This document shows positions 23,281 through 33,700 of a DNA stretch of 64,000 nucleotides, one piece after another. Where the stretch lies: assembly GCA_964035575.1 (NCBI GenBank), contig OZ037839.1:1957187-2021186 (forward strand). Reading direction: 5' to 3'. The notes under the pieces were generated by a model that ran no database searches, was not told the origin of the DNA, and was given only the letters and a program-made list of their open reading frames with translations. The position numbers were made by a program, and so were the translations under genes. The stretch is from Rhynchopus sp. YZ270_cl-10. Its lineage: Eukaryota; Euglenozoa; Diplonemea; Diplonemida; Diplonemidae. Positions within the stretch are counted from its first letter, which is position 1, and each line of letters starts with the position of its first letter.

Positions 23281-23483
23281 TAAGGCGACCAAAAAAGTCC
23301 TCTGGAATTTTTTGTTGTGTCGACAATCGCCGAGTAATCCCGGAGAATTAGGGTCTGGCCGAAGCCTTTTGTACTACGGTAGCAACCTTTCAGAGCAACT
23401 ATTAGCAAGAAAAGAATCAGGTTTTGGAGGTTACAGTCCTCGTTTAAAAAGTTAAAGGTAGAGGTGGGGAAACTGTAGCTATA

Positions 23484-23530
23484 GAAATCGTTGTTGCAGT
23501 AGTGTAGACACCCGAGGGTGCACCACTATG
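23484..23530 (-). repeat. Inverted copy of the A-tailed short repeat
   Basis: On the - strand it reads CATAGTGGTGCACCC, TCGGGTGTCTACACTA and then diverges. Only the 5' half of the block described at 4124-4190 is present. Confidence 0.5.
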
Positions 23531-23931
23531 CTTTCTTTGGTTGTATCGATCACCTACAGAGGTAGGATGTACACAATGTCGCCCGAAGGCTTTGTACTTA
23601 ATCGGTATTTTTTTTTGTTACTACTACGTCGTGTACCAGGAGTCGCGTTTGGGTACGTCTTTCTTCTGTTTTCTGTACGGGTCTCGGTTCGCGGTGTAGT
23701 GCAGTGCGGCGCGAAAAGCTGCATACCATAGGTTGCTCATTTCACTACCAGGACTCGAGTCGCGAATAGCAGAATCACAAGAATCGACACAGCAGAAAGT
23801 TCTGAAACGCAAAAACGACGACCGCCGGGCTCTGTGACCCAAGAGCTCCCAACTTGCCCTAAAAATAAGTTCAGACTTGCCCTAAAAAAAGTGTTTGCCC
23901 TAAAAATAAGTTCAGAATGGAGGTACCCTAA

Positions 23932-24075
23932 CTGTTCGGTCCAATTCGGTGTATTTCGGTCCATTTCGTTTTTTTTTTTTTTTCGCAAAGGGAAATTTCC
24001 CCTTGTACCAGAAAAACCGAAAAAACCGAAATAAAACGAAATGAAAACCGAAAAAAACCGAAATGTTAGGGTACC
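23932..24075. mobile_element. 144-bp TIR element with GGTACCCTAAC ends
   Basis: GGTACCCTAACTGTTCGGT at the left and its near inverse at the right enclose A/T-rich DNA with repeated CGAAA motifs. The TTAGGGTACC end motif occurs twice more at about 27068-27122 in the opposite orientation, next to the right end of the large block. Confidence 0.55.
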
Positions 24076-24160
24076 TTTTTTGGTCCGATCCTCCTTCTAA
24101 GGTGCTCGCTCTCCATACCTAGACCCTCTAATTTTTTTTTTTTGCCCCTATATAGGGCTA

Positions 24161-25099
24161 CAGTCCCGCCTCTAATTAGTGAATTTCTAATTTATAAATT
24201 CGACCAAATCTGAAAATATTTAATTAGCGACTTTATAAATTAGAACGTCGCTAATTAAGATTTTATAAATTACAGCTTGCCCACCCAAATCCCAGTCTAA
24301 ATCTCTACCAGACTCTCTGCATCTTTCTCTCATTTTCGATCATCATGTCTGTCTCCACCACGGAATGAACAAAAAAATGACAGCAGGCTGTCCTCACTGC
24401 CCCGGAGATTGTCACCATCGCAGACAACGACATGGCGGATGACAGAGAAGTTGAAAGTGCCAGCGCCTCACCGTTCATCGGCGGACGCAGGCACTGATGA
24501 CAGACCGCACGCTGATGTGATGGCGTGGTGGAATGACGCTCACCCAGGACGCCATATTCCTGCTCCCACCATCTCCAAGTACAACACCCACAAAAAGAGA
24601 GCGGTTCGTACTTCACCCAAGGCTCTTGTGAACCCCGAGGAGCTGAAGAGGTTTCTCAACCTTACGGGAATACCCGCAAGTTCGGCTGGGCCATAACAGC
24701 CAATCGATTTGCGTCGCTTGCGAGGGGGATGGTGGTGAAGACGAGGCGGGACACGCCTCGGTGTAACCGACTCCTGGTGTCCAGGTCTTTTCATCTCGTG
24801 GGTGAAATAGACCATAAATAGACCATATGGAGGCGAACGGCATGCGCGTACGCACCGTTTTTTACTTCCGTGTATCACTGATTACACACCTCCTTTTCCA
24901 CATATTCCTCCAACAGAACCCACACAAACCCCGTCGTCACTTGTGCAGGCAAAAAAAAATTTCGGCTCCGCCGGGGAAAATAAATTCAATAACTTATTAG
25001 TATTCCCCCGAAAAATAAATTAATTCACGACTTTATAAATTAGAACGTCACTAATTAGGATTTTATAAAATAAAACGTTATTAATAATAGGCGGGACTG
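24161..25099. mobile_element. TA-flanked Tc1/mariner-like element with CAGTCCCGCCT ends, 939 bp
   Basis: Ends CAGTCCCGCCT and AGGCGGGACTG with TA at 24159-24160 and 25100-25101. AT-rich subterminal repeats (TAATTAGTGA, ATTTATAAA) follow at both ends. The interior is GC-rich and differs in composition, with a 95-codon open frame at 24409-24696 that I cannot assign. It also carries an inverted copy of the repeat seen at 9969-10014. The GC-rich centre may be captured sequence. No complete transposase. Confidence 0.75.
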
Positions 25100-26475
25100 T
25101 AATTTCGACGATTTGAGGCCATTAAAAGGCACTTTTGAGCATCTAGGGGGGTCTAAAACGCGGTTCCGCGAACCCAAAATTTCGTGATTTTTACCACAGA
25201 CAAGTCGATTTTTGAAAAAATCATAGTGGAGTTCATCCAAGTTTTCAAAAAAAAAAAAAAATAGGGCAGCAGTCTTCGGACAGGTGCGTAGCGACACCTC
25301 CCTTGCGAGCTCACAGAAGCTAAGTCGTTCATAATTTTTGTGTTGACAGGTCTAGGTTTTAGTTTTTGAAAAGACAAGTAGAGCGCAAAGACTGTTTGAT
25401 AATAGCAACAGTGGTTAAAACTCTTTACATCTCGGAGGGTTTGCACTGACGATGTCCCCCTCTGATACTACCAATGTATGCAGTTAGGACTGAAACATGA
25501 TGTACTGAATTTCTAACCAACTACTTTATTTTCTCACGTGACCCCTTTAACCCACCCTATCCCCCAAACTTTGATGATGCAACTTTTGTGTATATTACAG
25601 CACTCGAATGCATAAACAACAAATAAAAGCGACTTTCCAGAGTTGAGGACGACCTCCGTCTATATCTTTTAAGTACAATAGCCTTCGGGCGACATTGAGT
25701 ACAGATCCTGCATTAGCAGGTGATTGTCGACACAACAAAAATCCCAATTTTTTTTTTCACAATTTTCACAAGTTTTTGAGGCCTGCTCACTACACCCTAG
25801 GTACCCTTCTGGGACCAAAAAGTCAAAAAAAGCAAGAATTAGGCGGTTTTGAGCATCTAGAGTTTATTCCCCGGCCATTTTCTGTACCACCAGTGCATTT
25901 TGTATGGGCCAGCGCCTGGTCAAAAAATCGAAAAATCGAAAAAAAAAATTTTTTTTCTTCGGACCCCTGAGTTGGGTTTTTGGGCACCAAAAAGTGCAAA
26001 AAAAACGCAAAATTTTGGTGTTTTGACCCTTCGGAAGCGCCCAAAAACGTACTTTTGTGTACAAAAACACGCATATTAGTAGGTCATAAAATGGCCCAAA
26101 GAATCCAAAGAAAACCTCAGAAATAGATGTTCGCGAAAAAAATTCGCAAGTCAAACTTCAGCCACAATACGGTCATTTTGTGCATACCCTGTGACTGTGG
26201 TGGCTAGAGAACACGCACATGCAGACCCGTTCCTTGCAATTTCCAGTGTTGTGTTTATCAATGCATGCATCCAGAGGACCTCTGGTTTACGAAATCGTAG
26301 GCACTCCTGTGCAAAAATGAAGTCGGTTTTTGACCCAAAATCGGGGTGGGTGGGCCATAATTTGCTCCAAATTTGGCCGAAAATTGGGATTTTTCTGAAA
26401 ATTTCATTGTGCCCAGCAAAAATCCTTGATTTTTTGAAGAATTTTCCAAAAAATATGCTATACCCCCTGGGGCCA
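25100..26475. other. Non-coding DNA inside the nested block
   Basis: No supported gene. The stretch holds an A-tailed short-repeat remnant (25222-25261) and two copies of a TTTTGAGCATCTAG motif (about 25132 and 25850). Open frames here are low-complexity. Confidence 0.5.
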
Positions 26476-26477
26476 TA

Positions 26478-26965
26478 GATGGTAGTCGGGCCGAGTCGGG
26501 CCGACTCGGGCCGACCACTTTTCGTTATTTTTTTTTTCAAAAATTTTTTTTTCAGAGTCGGCCCGAGTCGAAAAAAGTCGGCCCGACTCAAAAAAAAGTC
26601 GGCCCGAGTCGGCCCGAGTCGAATTTTTTTTTGGTTTTTTTTTTTTGATTTTTTTTTGTTTTGTTTTGTTTTTTTTTTGGTTTTTTTTTTTTTGGAAAAG
26701 ATTTTACTGTGGGGGGGGGCCGACGGGACCCGAGTCGGGCCGACTCGGCCCGACTCGGGCTGACTCGGGCTGACTCGGGCCGACTCGGGCCGACTCGGGC
26801 CGAGTTTTTTTTTCGACTCGGGCCGACTTTTTTTTTTTAAAAAATTTTTTTTTCGACTCGGCCCGAGTCGGCCCGACTTTTGAAAAAAAAAAAAAAAAAA
26901 AAAAAAAAGTCGGCCCGAGTCCCAGATTTTCCAAAAACTCGGCCCGACTCGGGCCGACTACCATC
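26478..26965. mobile_element. TA-flanked fold-back element built of GTCGGGCCGA repeats
   Basis: Ends GATGGTAGTCGGGCCGAG and the inverse, with TA just outside (26476-26477, 26966-26967). Nearly the whole element is made of CGGGCCGACT units in both orientations around A/T runs, so it can fold on itself throughout. Non-coding. Confidence 0.7.
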
Positions 26966-27393
26966 TATGACCCCCTATGACTGGACCCAACTCCCCTCAC
27001 TATTTTTTCTCTAAAAAAGCCCCCAAAATTCCTACCATTTTTACCATTTTTACCATTTTTGACCAATTTAGGGTACCTCCTTTTACCATTTTTACCATTT
27101 TTGACCAATTTAGGGTACCTCCAATTGCCCCAAAAAAGTTCAGACTTGCCCTAAAAGTGTTTTTAGGGCAAGTCTGAACTTATTTGGGGCAAGTCTGAAC
27201 TTTTTCAAAATAGGGTAGGGTAAATCTGACTATTCCCCCTTTTTTTTTGATTTTTTGGGGTAAAAATTTCTGATGAAAATTTCTGGCCATAGCAAAGTGC
27301 CGCATGTCTGCGTACGGTTACAGAGCAACTAGTTGGCGATTCCGTGGGGGGAGTTGGGCTCCCTGTTTCTTCCCTGATCCCACAACCACAAAC

Positions 27394-27395
27394 AG
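27394..27395 (+). promoter_or_regulatory. Candidate splice-acceptor AG before LRR gene
   Basis: CCCACAACCACAAACAG|AG lies 15 bases before the ATG. The arrangement CCCACAACC...ACAGAG...ACAAAA-ATGG is shared with the LRR genes at 30406 and 47670, although the rest of the upstream DNA differs, so the element itself appears conserved. Confidence 0.35.
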
Positions 27396-27409
27396 AGAAA
27401 GACACAAAA

Positions 27410-28462
27410 ATGGATGTGACGATACAGGGGTATGCTGAAACGGAGCATGTGATCGAGGTGGGTGAGGATGACACAACGGAGGCCCTGCGTCGGAAGGTGG
27501 CGACAGCAACGGGGTTGGACAAAGACAGCTTTCACATGGGCTTCGGCGGGAAGGAGGAAGGAGAGGACATCACAGAACTGAGTGCTGGGGACAAAGTAGT
27601 ACTGACGAAAACGACGAAATACGAGGCCATATCAGCACTTCATGCACTGGGTGAGACCGACATCACAGATGAAAGGTTGAAGAAGGTGACCGATCCGAAG
27701 GTGGCTTCCTTGCTTCTGCAGGCAGAAGTTGTGACTGCGATCCCAGATGGCTTCTTCGAGGGAAGTGCAGTAACGTGCATTGGTTCCAGTTGCGTGTCGA
27801 TTGTGGATGACATTCGTGACACTTCCCTTCCTCACTGCGACACCATACTGGACCTACCAAGGTTGCCCTTCGTCACCGCGATTGGGCACCGGTTCCTAGC
27901 TGGCTGTACAATGTTGTCGACTGTTGACTTCACAGGCATGCAAGCAGTCACTTCGATCGGGGACGACTTCTTACGTAATTGCACGACGTTGTCGACTGTT
28001 GATTTCACAGGCATGCAAGCAGTCACTTCGATCGGGAACTGCTTCTTATACAATTGCACGAAGTTGTCGACTGTTGACCTCACAGGCATGCAAGCAGTCA
28101 CTTTGATCGGGAACTGCTTCCTAGATGGTTGCAAGAAGTTGTCGACTGTTGACCTCACAGGCATGCAATCAGTCACTTCGATCGGGAACTGCTTCCTATA
28201 TGGTTGCACGAAGTTGTCGACTGTTGACCTCACAGGCATGCAAGCAGTCACTTCGATCGGGGACGACTTCTTACGCAATTGCACGACGTTGTCGACTGTT
28301 GATTTCGCAGGTATGATAGCAGTCACTTCGATCGGGAGCTACTTTCTAGATGGTTGCACGACGTTGTCGACTGTTGACCTCACAGGCATGAAAGCACTCA
28401 CTTCGATCGGAAACTTTGGGCTGGGGAGCCGACAGCCGCGCCGAGTGCAGCTGCCTAAGTAA
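27410..28462 (+). CDS. Ubl-domain BspA-like LRR protein, 350 aa
   Basis: The N-terminal 68 residues (MDVTIQGYAETEHVIEVG...) form the Ubl domain of the family. A linker with the conserved ALHALGETDIT motif follows, then about eight 25-residue BspA/TpLRR-type repeats with consensus LSTVDLTGMQAVTSIGNCFL and a conserved Cys. A longer frame begins at 27344, but homology to the paralogues and the ACAGAG element at 27394 favour the ATG at 27410. It has no signal peptide or membrane anchor, so it is likely intracellular. The C-terminus (ending RRVQLPK) lacks the basic tail of the 47670 paralogue. The repeats are very similar to one another at DNA level (75-bp period), indicating recent expansion or gene conversion. 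Function unknown; LRR proteins generally bind other proteins. Confidence 0.85.
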   Translation: MDVTIQGYAETEHVIEVGEDDTTEALRRKVATATGLDKDSFHMGFGGKEEGEDITELSAGDKVVLTKTTKYEAISALHALGETDITDERLKKVTDPKVASLLLQAEVVTAIPDGFFEGSAVTCIGSSCVSIVDDIRDTSLPHCDTILDLPRLPFVTAIGHRFLAGCTMLSTVDFTGMQAVTSIGDDFLRNCTTLSTVDFTGMQAVTSIGNCFLYNCTKLSTVDLTGMQAVTLIGNCFLDGCKKLSTVDLTGMQSVTSIGNCFLYGCTKLSTVDLTGMQAVTSIGDDFLRNCTTLSTVDFAGMIAVTSIGSYFLDGCTTLSTVDLTGMKALTSIGNFGLGSRQPRRVQLPK

Positions 28463-29087
28463 GGGTCCCTTTTCAGCTTTTGAAATAATAAAAGACATAA
28501 GATCTTTTGTCTTTGCCCCTACCAAAAATATGAAACTGGAGATGTTTTTTTATGGCACAGTTTTGCATCCTCGCGCGCGTACACTGATACAACCAAGCAT
28601 GTTGTTGTTTTGTACCAAGTTAAAACAAATGCTTTGCGGGAAATGATTTAATGTCTTTTTGTTTTTCGGGGACATGACACTTGCGACACGTGTTTGTAAG
28701 AAATTTTTTTGGTATACGCGAAGACTGGCGAATTCTCGTGCTCCTCACTTCTCGCCCTAAGACCGTTTGGTCTGGGAGGGTTTGGGGTTTTTCTTGCTCT
28801 CAGTTCACTCTTGAATAATTACGAGAAGTGTTTGCTATATTTGTCATACAAAAGGTGTGTGAGTTCTGTTTTGTTTTTTAAGGGTTTTTTCCTTGTGGAC
28901 AGAAATTTCTGGGCGTCTTGAAGAAAAATATATTCTGAAAGAAGCCTTCAAGGGGAAAAACAAAAGAAGTTTTCGTTTTTATTTGCTTTGATCTGGGTGA
29001 GGAAGCGTTCCAACTTTTCAATATCTCCCCCATGTTTCTATTTTCCCACCCCTGTTTTTAGAATCAACAGAGTGTGTCTATTTTGTA
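28463..29087. other. Intergenic DNA after the LRR gene
   Basis: No supported gene. A diverged piece of the A-tailed short repeat (GTACACTGATACAACCAAGC) lies near 28586-28605. Confidence 0.5.
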
Positions 29088-29240
29088 CGAGTATGCAATA
29101 CGTCTGGAAATGAAAGACGCGTTCTTCGGGTGCCATGAGTCTTGCCGTTTCCCCTTCCCCCCTTGTGCTCCACCTCTCCCCCGTACTTCAGGACGCGGGT
29201 TTTCGGAGTTTTTGCGGGACTTTTGGGGTTTGAAATAATA
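29088..29240 (+). repeat. Retroposon 3'-end copy (GTACGAGTATGCAATACG family), copy 1
   Basis: Begins GTACGAGTATGCAATACGTC and ends TTTTGGGGTTTGAAA followed by TAATAAAACC. Copies 2 and 3 (54643-54809, 59554-59722) have the same body but end in a pure A run of about 18-22. This is a SINE or the 3' end of a longer retroposon; copy 1 is the most diverged at its end. Confidence 0.6.
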
Positions 29241-29299
29241 AAACCTACATTCTCGAACTTTTCTACTGACGTGATTTTCATTGGACGCATCCATTTTTT

Positions 29300-29560
29300 T
29301 TGAATAAAGAGAAACGCTAAATGTATTTTTGGCCCCCCTCTGTGAGTATTGATTGAATTGGAGTCGGGGAGCACAAGCAAAGGGCAACGAAAGGGAAACA
29401 ATGAACATTAATTAAACAAGCTAGAAAAGAGACAGTATTTATTTCCGAACACACACACACACAATTCCAATCATTCAATCCGAAAGAGCCCAATCATTTC
29501 GGTTTGTATTATTTCCTAACAAACCGTACGCGTACCGCTTCGTATGTTTGTATACAAAAA
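29300..29560 (-). mobile_element. 3' fragment of the right-edge LINE family
   Basis: About 260 bp matches, with scattered differences, the 3' untranslated region of the LINE whose end lies at 61739-62013: TTGGAGTCGGGGAGCACAAG, ATTCCAATCATTC and CGTACGCGTACCGCTTCGT are all shared in the same order. The poly(A) end is at about 29292-29299 on this strand. A 35-bp scrap of the same CGCGTACCGCTTCGTATGTT motif lies at 41820-41853. Confidence 0.7.
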
Positions 29561-30302
29561 AAATAAGAACAAAAAGCCAACTTAACCCATAACAACCCCT
29601 GACTGATAGTGCATGACGTGGGTACGAAACAAAGGATGAACGGGGGTTGTATTATTTCCACGTAGAAGAAAGGTGGATTTTTCAAGGGAAAAGTGACTAA
29701 GAGAACAATGTGTGTGTGTGGACACTTCCGAAACTGTAGTCAGTATCGGTCTGCGAATCAAATTGAAAACGGCGTGTTTACGCTTCATATCGCAGAGGAT
29801 AGAGAAACTGAAAAGTCATGAAAATACAAAAACGGACGTTTAAAACAGCAAAAACAACTGAAGCTTTTCTGCAGTGCATTTGCCACACTTACTACTCCTA
29901 CTTCAGGCATGCTTCGGGATGCCTACGCCTGCACTTCTTCCTTTGGAACCCTGCTTCAGCAGATTCTTGGTGGTCTCCAGCTGGTCGAGTTTGACCCCAC
30001 CGCGTGTCCCACAGCGAGACCAAACGTCTTCACTTCGTTGTCGATCGCTAAACCCGAACGTCGAGCCTCTTCAGTGCTTCGGCGGTGGATTGCTCCTTCA
30101 CAGAAGAGTCATCATCCTTCACACCTTTCAAGAGTTGATAAGTCACCTGAGCAGACAGTTCAGAACACTACCTTCACACATCTGCTCTTCCTCATCACCT
30201 GTAAAGGACGTGGTGGCGGCTTTCCACTGATTTTCCTCTCAACCGCGTGTGGTCACGTTTCTGCGGTCGTACGACCTCCACCAATGCTTTCCTCCACGCA
30301 CT
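29561..30302. other. Intergenic DNA upstream of the interrupted LRR gene
   Basis: It ends abruptly at about 30303, where the roughly 100-bp upstream sequence shared with 47567-47669 begins. The part from 29880 to 30290 has balanced base composition and may be the remains of a gene, but no frame is convincing on either strand. Confidence 0.4.
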
Positions 30303-30379
30303 CCGTGCCTTCTTCCCACCATGATTGCCTCCTTCAGTGTTCTGATGTCCTCTCCTACTCCCACAACCCCACCACACAA

Positions 30380-30381
30380 CA
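30380..30381 (+). promoter_or_regulatory. Candidate splice-acceptor AG before interrupted LRR gene
   Basis: The C/T-rich run before it (TCCTCTCCTACTCCCACAAC...) and the ACAG|AG are essentially identical to those at 47645-47646. The shared block starts at about 30303 and shows how far the duplication of this gene reaches upstream. Confidence 0.4.
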
Positions 30382-30596
30382 GAGCAATACAAAAAAGAAG
30401 ACAAAATGGACGTAACCATCAAGGGGTACGACGACAACTTGTTCATGATCGAGGTGGGTGTGGATGACACAACGGAGACGATGCGGCAGAAGGTGGCGTC
30501 TGCAACAGGGTTGTGCGAAGACAGCTTCCGCATGGGCTTCGGAGGGAAGGAGGAAGGAGAGGACATCACAGAACTGAGTGCTGGAGACACAATCAT

Positions 30597-30615
30597 CCTG
30601 ACGAAAGTGAAGAAG
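30597..30615 (+). repeat. Target-site duplication, left copy
   Basis: CCTGACGAAAGTGAAGAAG, identical to 39667-39685. The intact paralogue has the sequence once (AAAGTGAAGAAGTACGCAGC). The last G could belong to the LINE, making the duplication 18 bp. Confidence 0.9.
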
Positions 30616-30698
30616 AGGGTGAGAGACGACGCGCCTCCACGGGGTACCCTCGGGAGACGCCCCCCTCCTCTATGGGGGGAGGCGTCTGCTAAAGCGCG
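30615..30698 (+). ncRNA. Candidate HDV-like self-cleaving ribozyme at the LINE 5' end
   Basis: The order of helices matches the HDV fold. P1 pairs 30615-30621 (GAGGGTG) with 30645-30651 (TACCCTC). P2 pairs CGCGC at 30630-30634 with GCGCG at 30694-30698. P3 pairs CTC at 30635-30637 with GGG at 30642-30644. A long P4 hairpin spans 30655-30687. The J4/2 strand GCTAAA (30688-30693) supplies the catalytic-type C at 30689. P1 of exactly 7 bp starts at the element boundary, where HDV-like ribozymes of other LINEs cut. The L3 loop is shorter than usual and J1/2 longer, so activity needs testing. Confidence 0.6.
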
Positions 30699-30735
30699 GG
30701 GAAGAAGGACGGCGGCGGGGGGCAGCCTCGACGCG

Positions 30736-33700
30736 ATGTGCGGAGGGGCAGGTGGCCAAGGGGGGGAAAAGGGGGTGCTGCAGAAATACCTGAGGGGCTT
30801 CGACATGCGGGTAAAGGACGCAGGGGGGAACGGAGACTGCCAATTTAAGGCGGTCTCGATGGCTGTGCACGGAGACGCCACGGCGCACGGGGGGCTGAGG
30901 GAGATGGCGGTGGGGGTGTTGGAACGGGAAGCGGAGAATTGGGGTGAGCACGTTGACGGAGGACCGTCCGCCTACCGGAGGTACTGCTCGGCGATGGCGA
31001 AGCAGGGGTCCTGGGGGGACCACCTGACCCTGAAGGCGTTGGCGGAGGTGCTGATGCGGGAGGTGTATGCCTTCTCGGTGAAGGATGGGGAGGTGCGTGT
31101 GCTGAAGGTGCACCCGAAGGAGAAGGGCAGCGGTGCAGCGGTGACGGTGGCGTACGTGGACGCATGCCACTACCTGTGCGTCCTCCCCACGAGCACGGGG
31201 GAAGAAGCCGCCGAAGACCGGGCCCGCAAGGCGATGGTGGGGGGTGCGTTGGAGGTGACGGAGAAGCCGTACACCGTGCCGCAACCGCGAAACGATGCGA
31301 AGGCGGGGACGGAGGGGGGCTTCACCCAGGGGGGAGGGAAAAAGAAGACGACGGCAGCGCTGACATTGCTGCAATCGGAGTGGGTGGGATCGACGCTTGT
31401 GCCGTGGGGGGAGGTGGTGGATAAGTCGGAGGGGGTCTGTCTTGTGCCGCAGGGTAGAGAGGTAGAGGCAGAGGGGAAGATCGCGCGCACGCCGGGCGTG
31501 ACGTGGGTGGGTTTCGGGTCCTTCCCGAAGTCTGGTGGGGAGAAGATGCAGTGCCCCATGGGTAAGCAGGGGAATGGGGGGAAGGTGAACGGGGCGGCGA
31601 GCACGGCCGTGTACGTGGTGGGGAGGCTGAGGCCGGGGAGAGGAAACGGGGGGAAGAAGGCGTCGGCGGCCGTCCAACTGGTGACGGTGTTTGTGACGAT
31701 GAGGCCGACAGCAGGACAAGCGCAGGACCTGGTGTCAGCGGGGAAGAAGATGCGTGCGGAGGTGGGGTGCAACCTCAACCGCCCACCATTGTGGCAGGAG
31801 GGTAAGCTGATCTCCTCGGTGGCCGACGTAAGGGAGGACGTAGCAGAGCGCTGCCTGAAGCAGAGTGGGAAGGGGGGTGTCTTCTTCCGGATGAGACGCG
31901 AGCAGTCGGAGCATCTGCCTGTCGTGTGGTTGGTGGACGGGGTGGGGCTAGAAGAGGCCCAGGGGCTGGCGACCCGGATGGGGGGATGGGGAGTGGCGGC
32001 GAGGTACGAGTCCCTGGGGATACGGGTGAAGAAGGAGGATCAGGAGCGTGCAAATGCGGCACTCATGCAGGAGGGAAAGGCGCCCGAAGGTCGATACGTG
32101 GTGTCCGGTTTCCCGTCGGGTACGTCCGGTGAAGCGGTGATGGAGTCGCTGGCAGGCGCAGGGTGGACGGTGACGCCGCTGCGGAGGCTGGAGGGATGGC
32201 GTTGGGTGGTGGGAGCGAAGCTGGATCCGCCGACGTGGGCCATGGACATGGAGGGGAACGGGAAGGGGCTGCTGATCCGCAAGGATGGGCATAAGGAGGG
32301 CGGGGGTAGGGCAACGGCTCCGGGTCCGGGGGCGAAACAGAAGGCCAAGGTACATACCGCACATGCGTCTGGTCCGACATTTGGTGCCCGGACGGCGCCG
32401 GCGGCGACAGCGCAGCACAACCGTGGCACTGGGCCCGACTACGGTTGGGTGTCCTGGGCTGCGCACGCACGCCAAGCAGCAACAGCGCCAGCTGCAGCGA
32501 AGCCACCCACTACCACATCAAGGACACCTCCACCAACAACAACAACAACAACGAAGCAACGGACGCCGAAGGGTCAACCCCCAATGACGTCGCCCGCCCC
32601 ATCACCTGAGGACGCAGGCGAGAAGTGGGCGGAGTTGGAGCGCCGGATGGAGGAGAGGTTGGACCGCCTGGTGGGCGAGCGCCTCCAGACCCTGCTGCAG
32701 GAGACGGTGGCGTCGCTGACGGCCCAGTTGCGGGAAGAACGGGTGGAGCAACGGAAGGAGCAGCAAGTGTGGATGGCGGCCATGCTGGAGCAAGTGGGCA
32801 AGCTCTGTTCCATGCCGAAGGAGGCCACGGCTGCTGCGAGAGAGGACGCCGCTGCTGCTGCTGCAGCCCTGAGGCAGGAGGAGGAGGAGGCGAAGGCCGC
32901 CGCCGCTGCAGCCCTGAGGCAGCGTGAGGAGGAGGCGAAGGCCGCTGCTGCTGCAGTCCTCAAGCAGCGTGAGGAGGAGGTGAAGGCCGCTGCTGCTGCA
33001 GCCCTGAGGCAGGAGGAGGAGGAGGCGAAGGCCGCCGCCGCTGCAGCCCTGAGGCAGCGTGAGGAGGAGGCGAAGGCCGCTGCTGCTGCAGTCCTCAAGC
33101 AGCGTGAGGAAGAGGTGAAGGCCGCCGCTGCTGCAGCCCTGAGGCAGCGTGAGGAGGAGGCGAAGGCCGCCGCTGCTGCAGCCCTCAAGCAGCGCGAGGA
33201 GGAGGTGAAGGCCGCTGCTGCTGCAGCCCTGAGGCAGCGTGAGGAGGAGGTGAAGGCCGCCGCTGCTGCAGTCCTCAAGCAGCGTGAGGAGGAGGTGAAG
33301 GCCGCTGCTGCTGCAGCCCTGAGGCAGGAGGAGGAGGTCGCCGCTGCCGCAGCCCTCAAGCAGCGCGAGGAGGAGGTGAAGGCCGCTGCTGCTGCAGCCC
33401 TGAGGCAGCGTGAGGAGGAGGCGAAGGCCGCCGCTGCTGCAGCCCTCAAGCAGCGCGAGGAGGAGGTGAAGGCCGCTGCTGCTGCAGCCCTGAGGCAGCG
33501 TGAGGAGGAGGAGAAGGCCGCCGCTGCTGCAGTCCTCAAGCAGCGTGAGGAAGCCGCCGCCGCCGCTGCTGCAGTTGCTGCTGAGAACGCCAGGCAGCGC
33601 GAGGGGGAGGCTGCTGCTACTACGGCCCCGACTGTCGCAGTGCCCACTGCAGCGCCCACAACACCCGAGATGCAGATGGCGGATGAATTGTTGGACACAC

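Larger units (their letters stand above)
20573..27238. mobile_element. 6.7-kb block bounded by inverted repeats (nested transposon cluster)
   Basis: The left end GGGGAATAATCAGATTTACC and right end, its near inverse at 27219-27238, continue inward as matching inverted repeats containing ACCCTACCCTATTTTG and TTCAGACTTGCCC. Subterminal copies of TTCAGACTTGCCCTAAAA in both orientations follow (20610-20770 and 27125-27205), with a further cluster at 23853-23916. Inside sit at least five smaller TIR elements and a satellite. I found no transposase or other credible gene, so this is either a large non-autonomous element swollen by nested insertions or two related elements facing each other. Confidence 0.6.

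Noticed and set aside
29880-30290. A possible - strand gene upstream of the interrupted LRR gene
   Set aside because: Composition is gene-like, but each frame has stops within 60 codons and no motif is recognisable.
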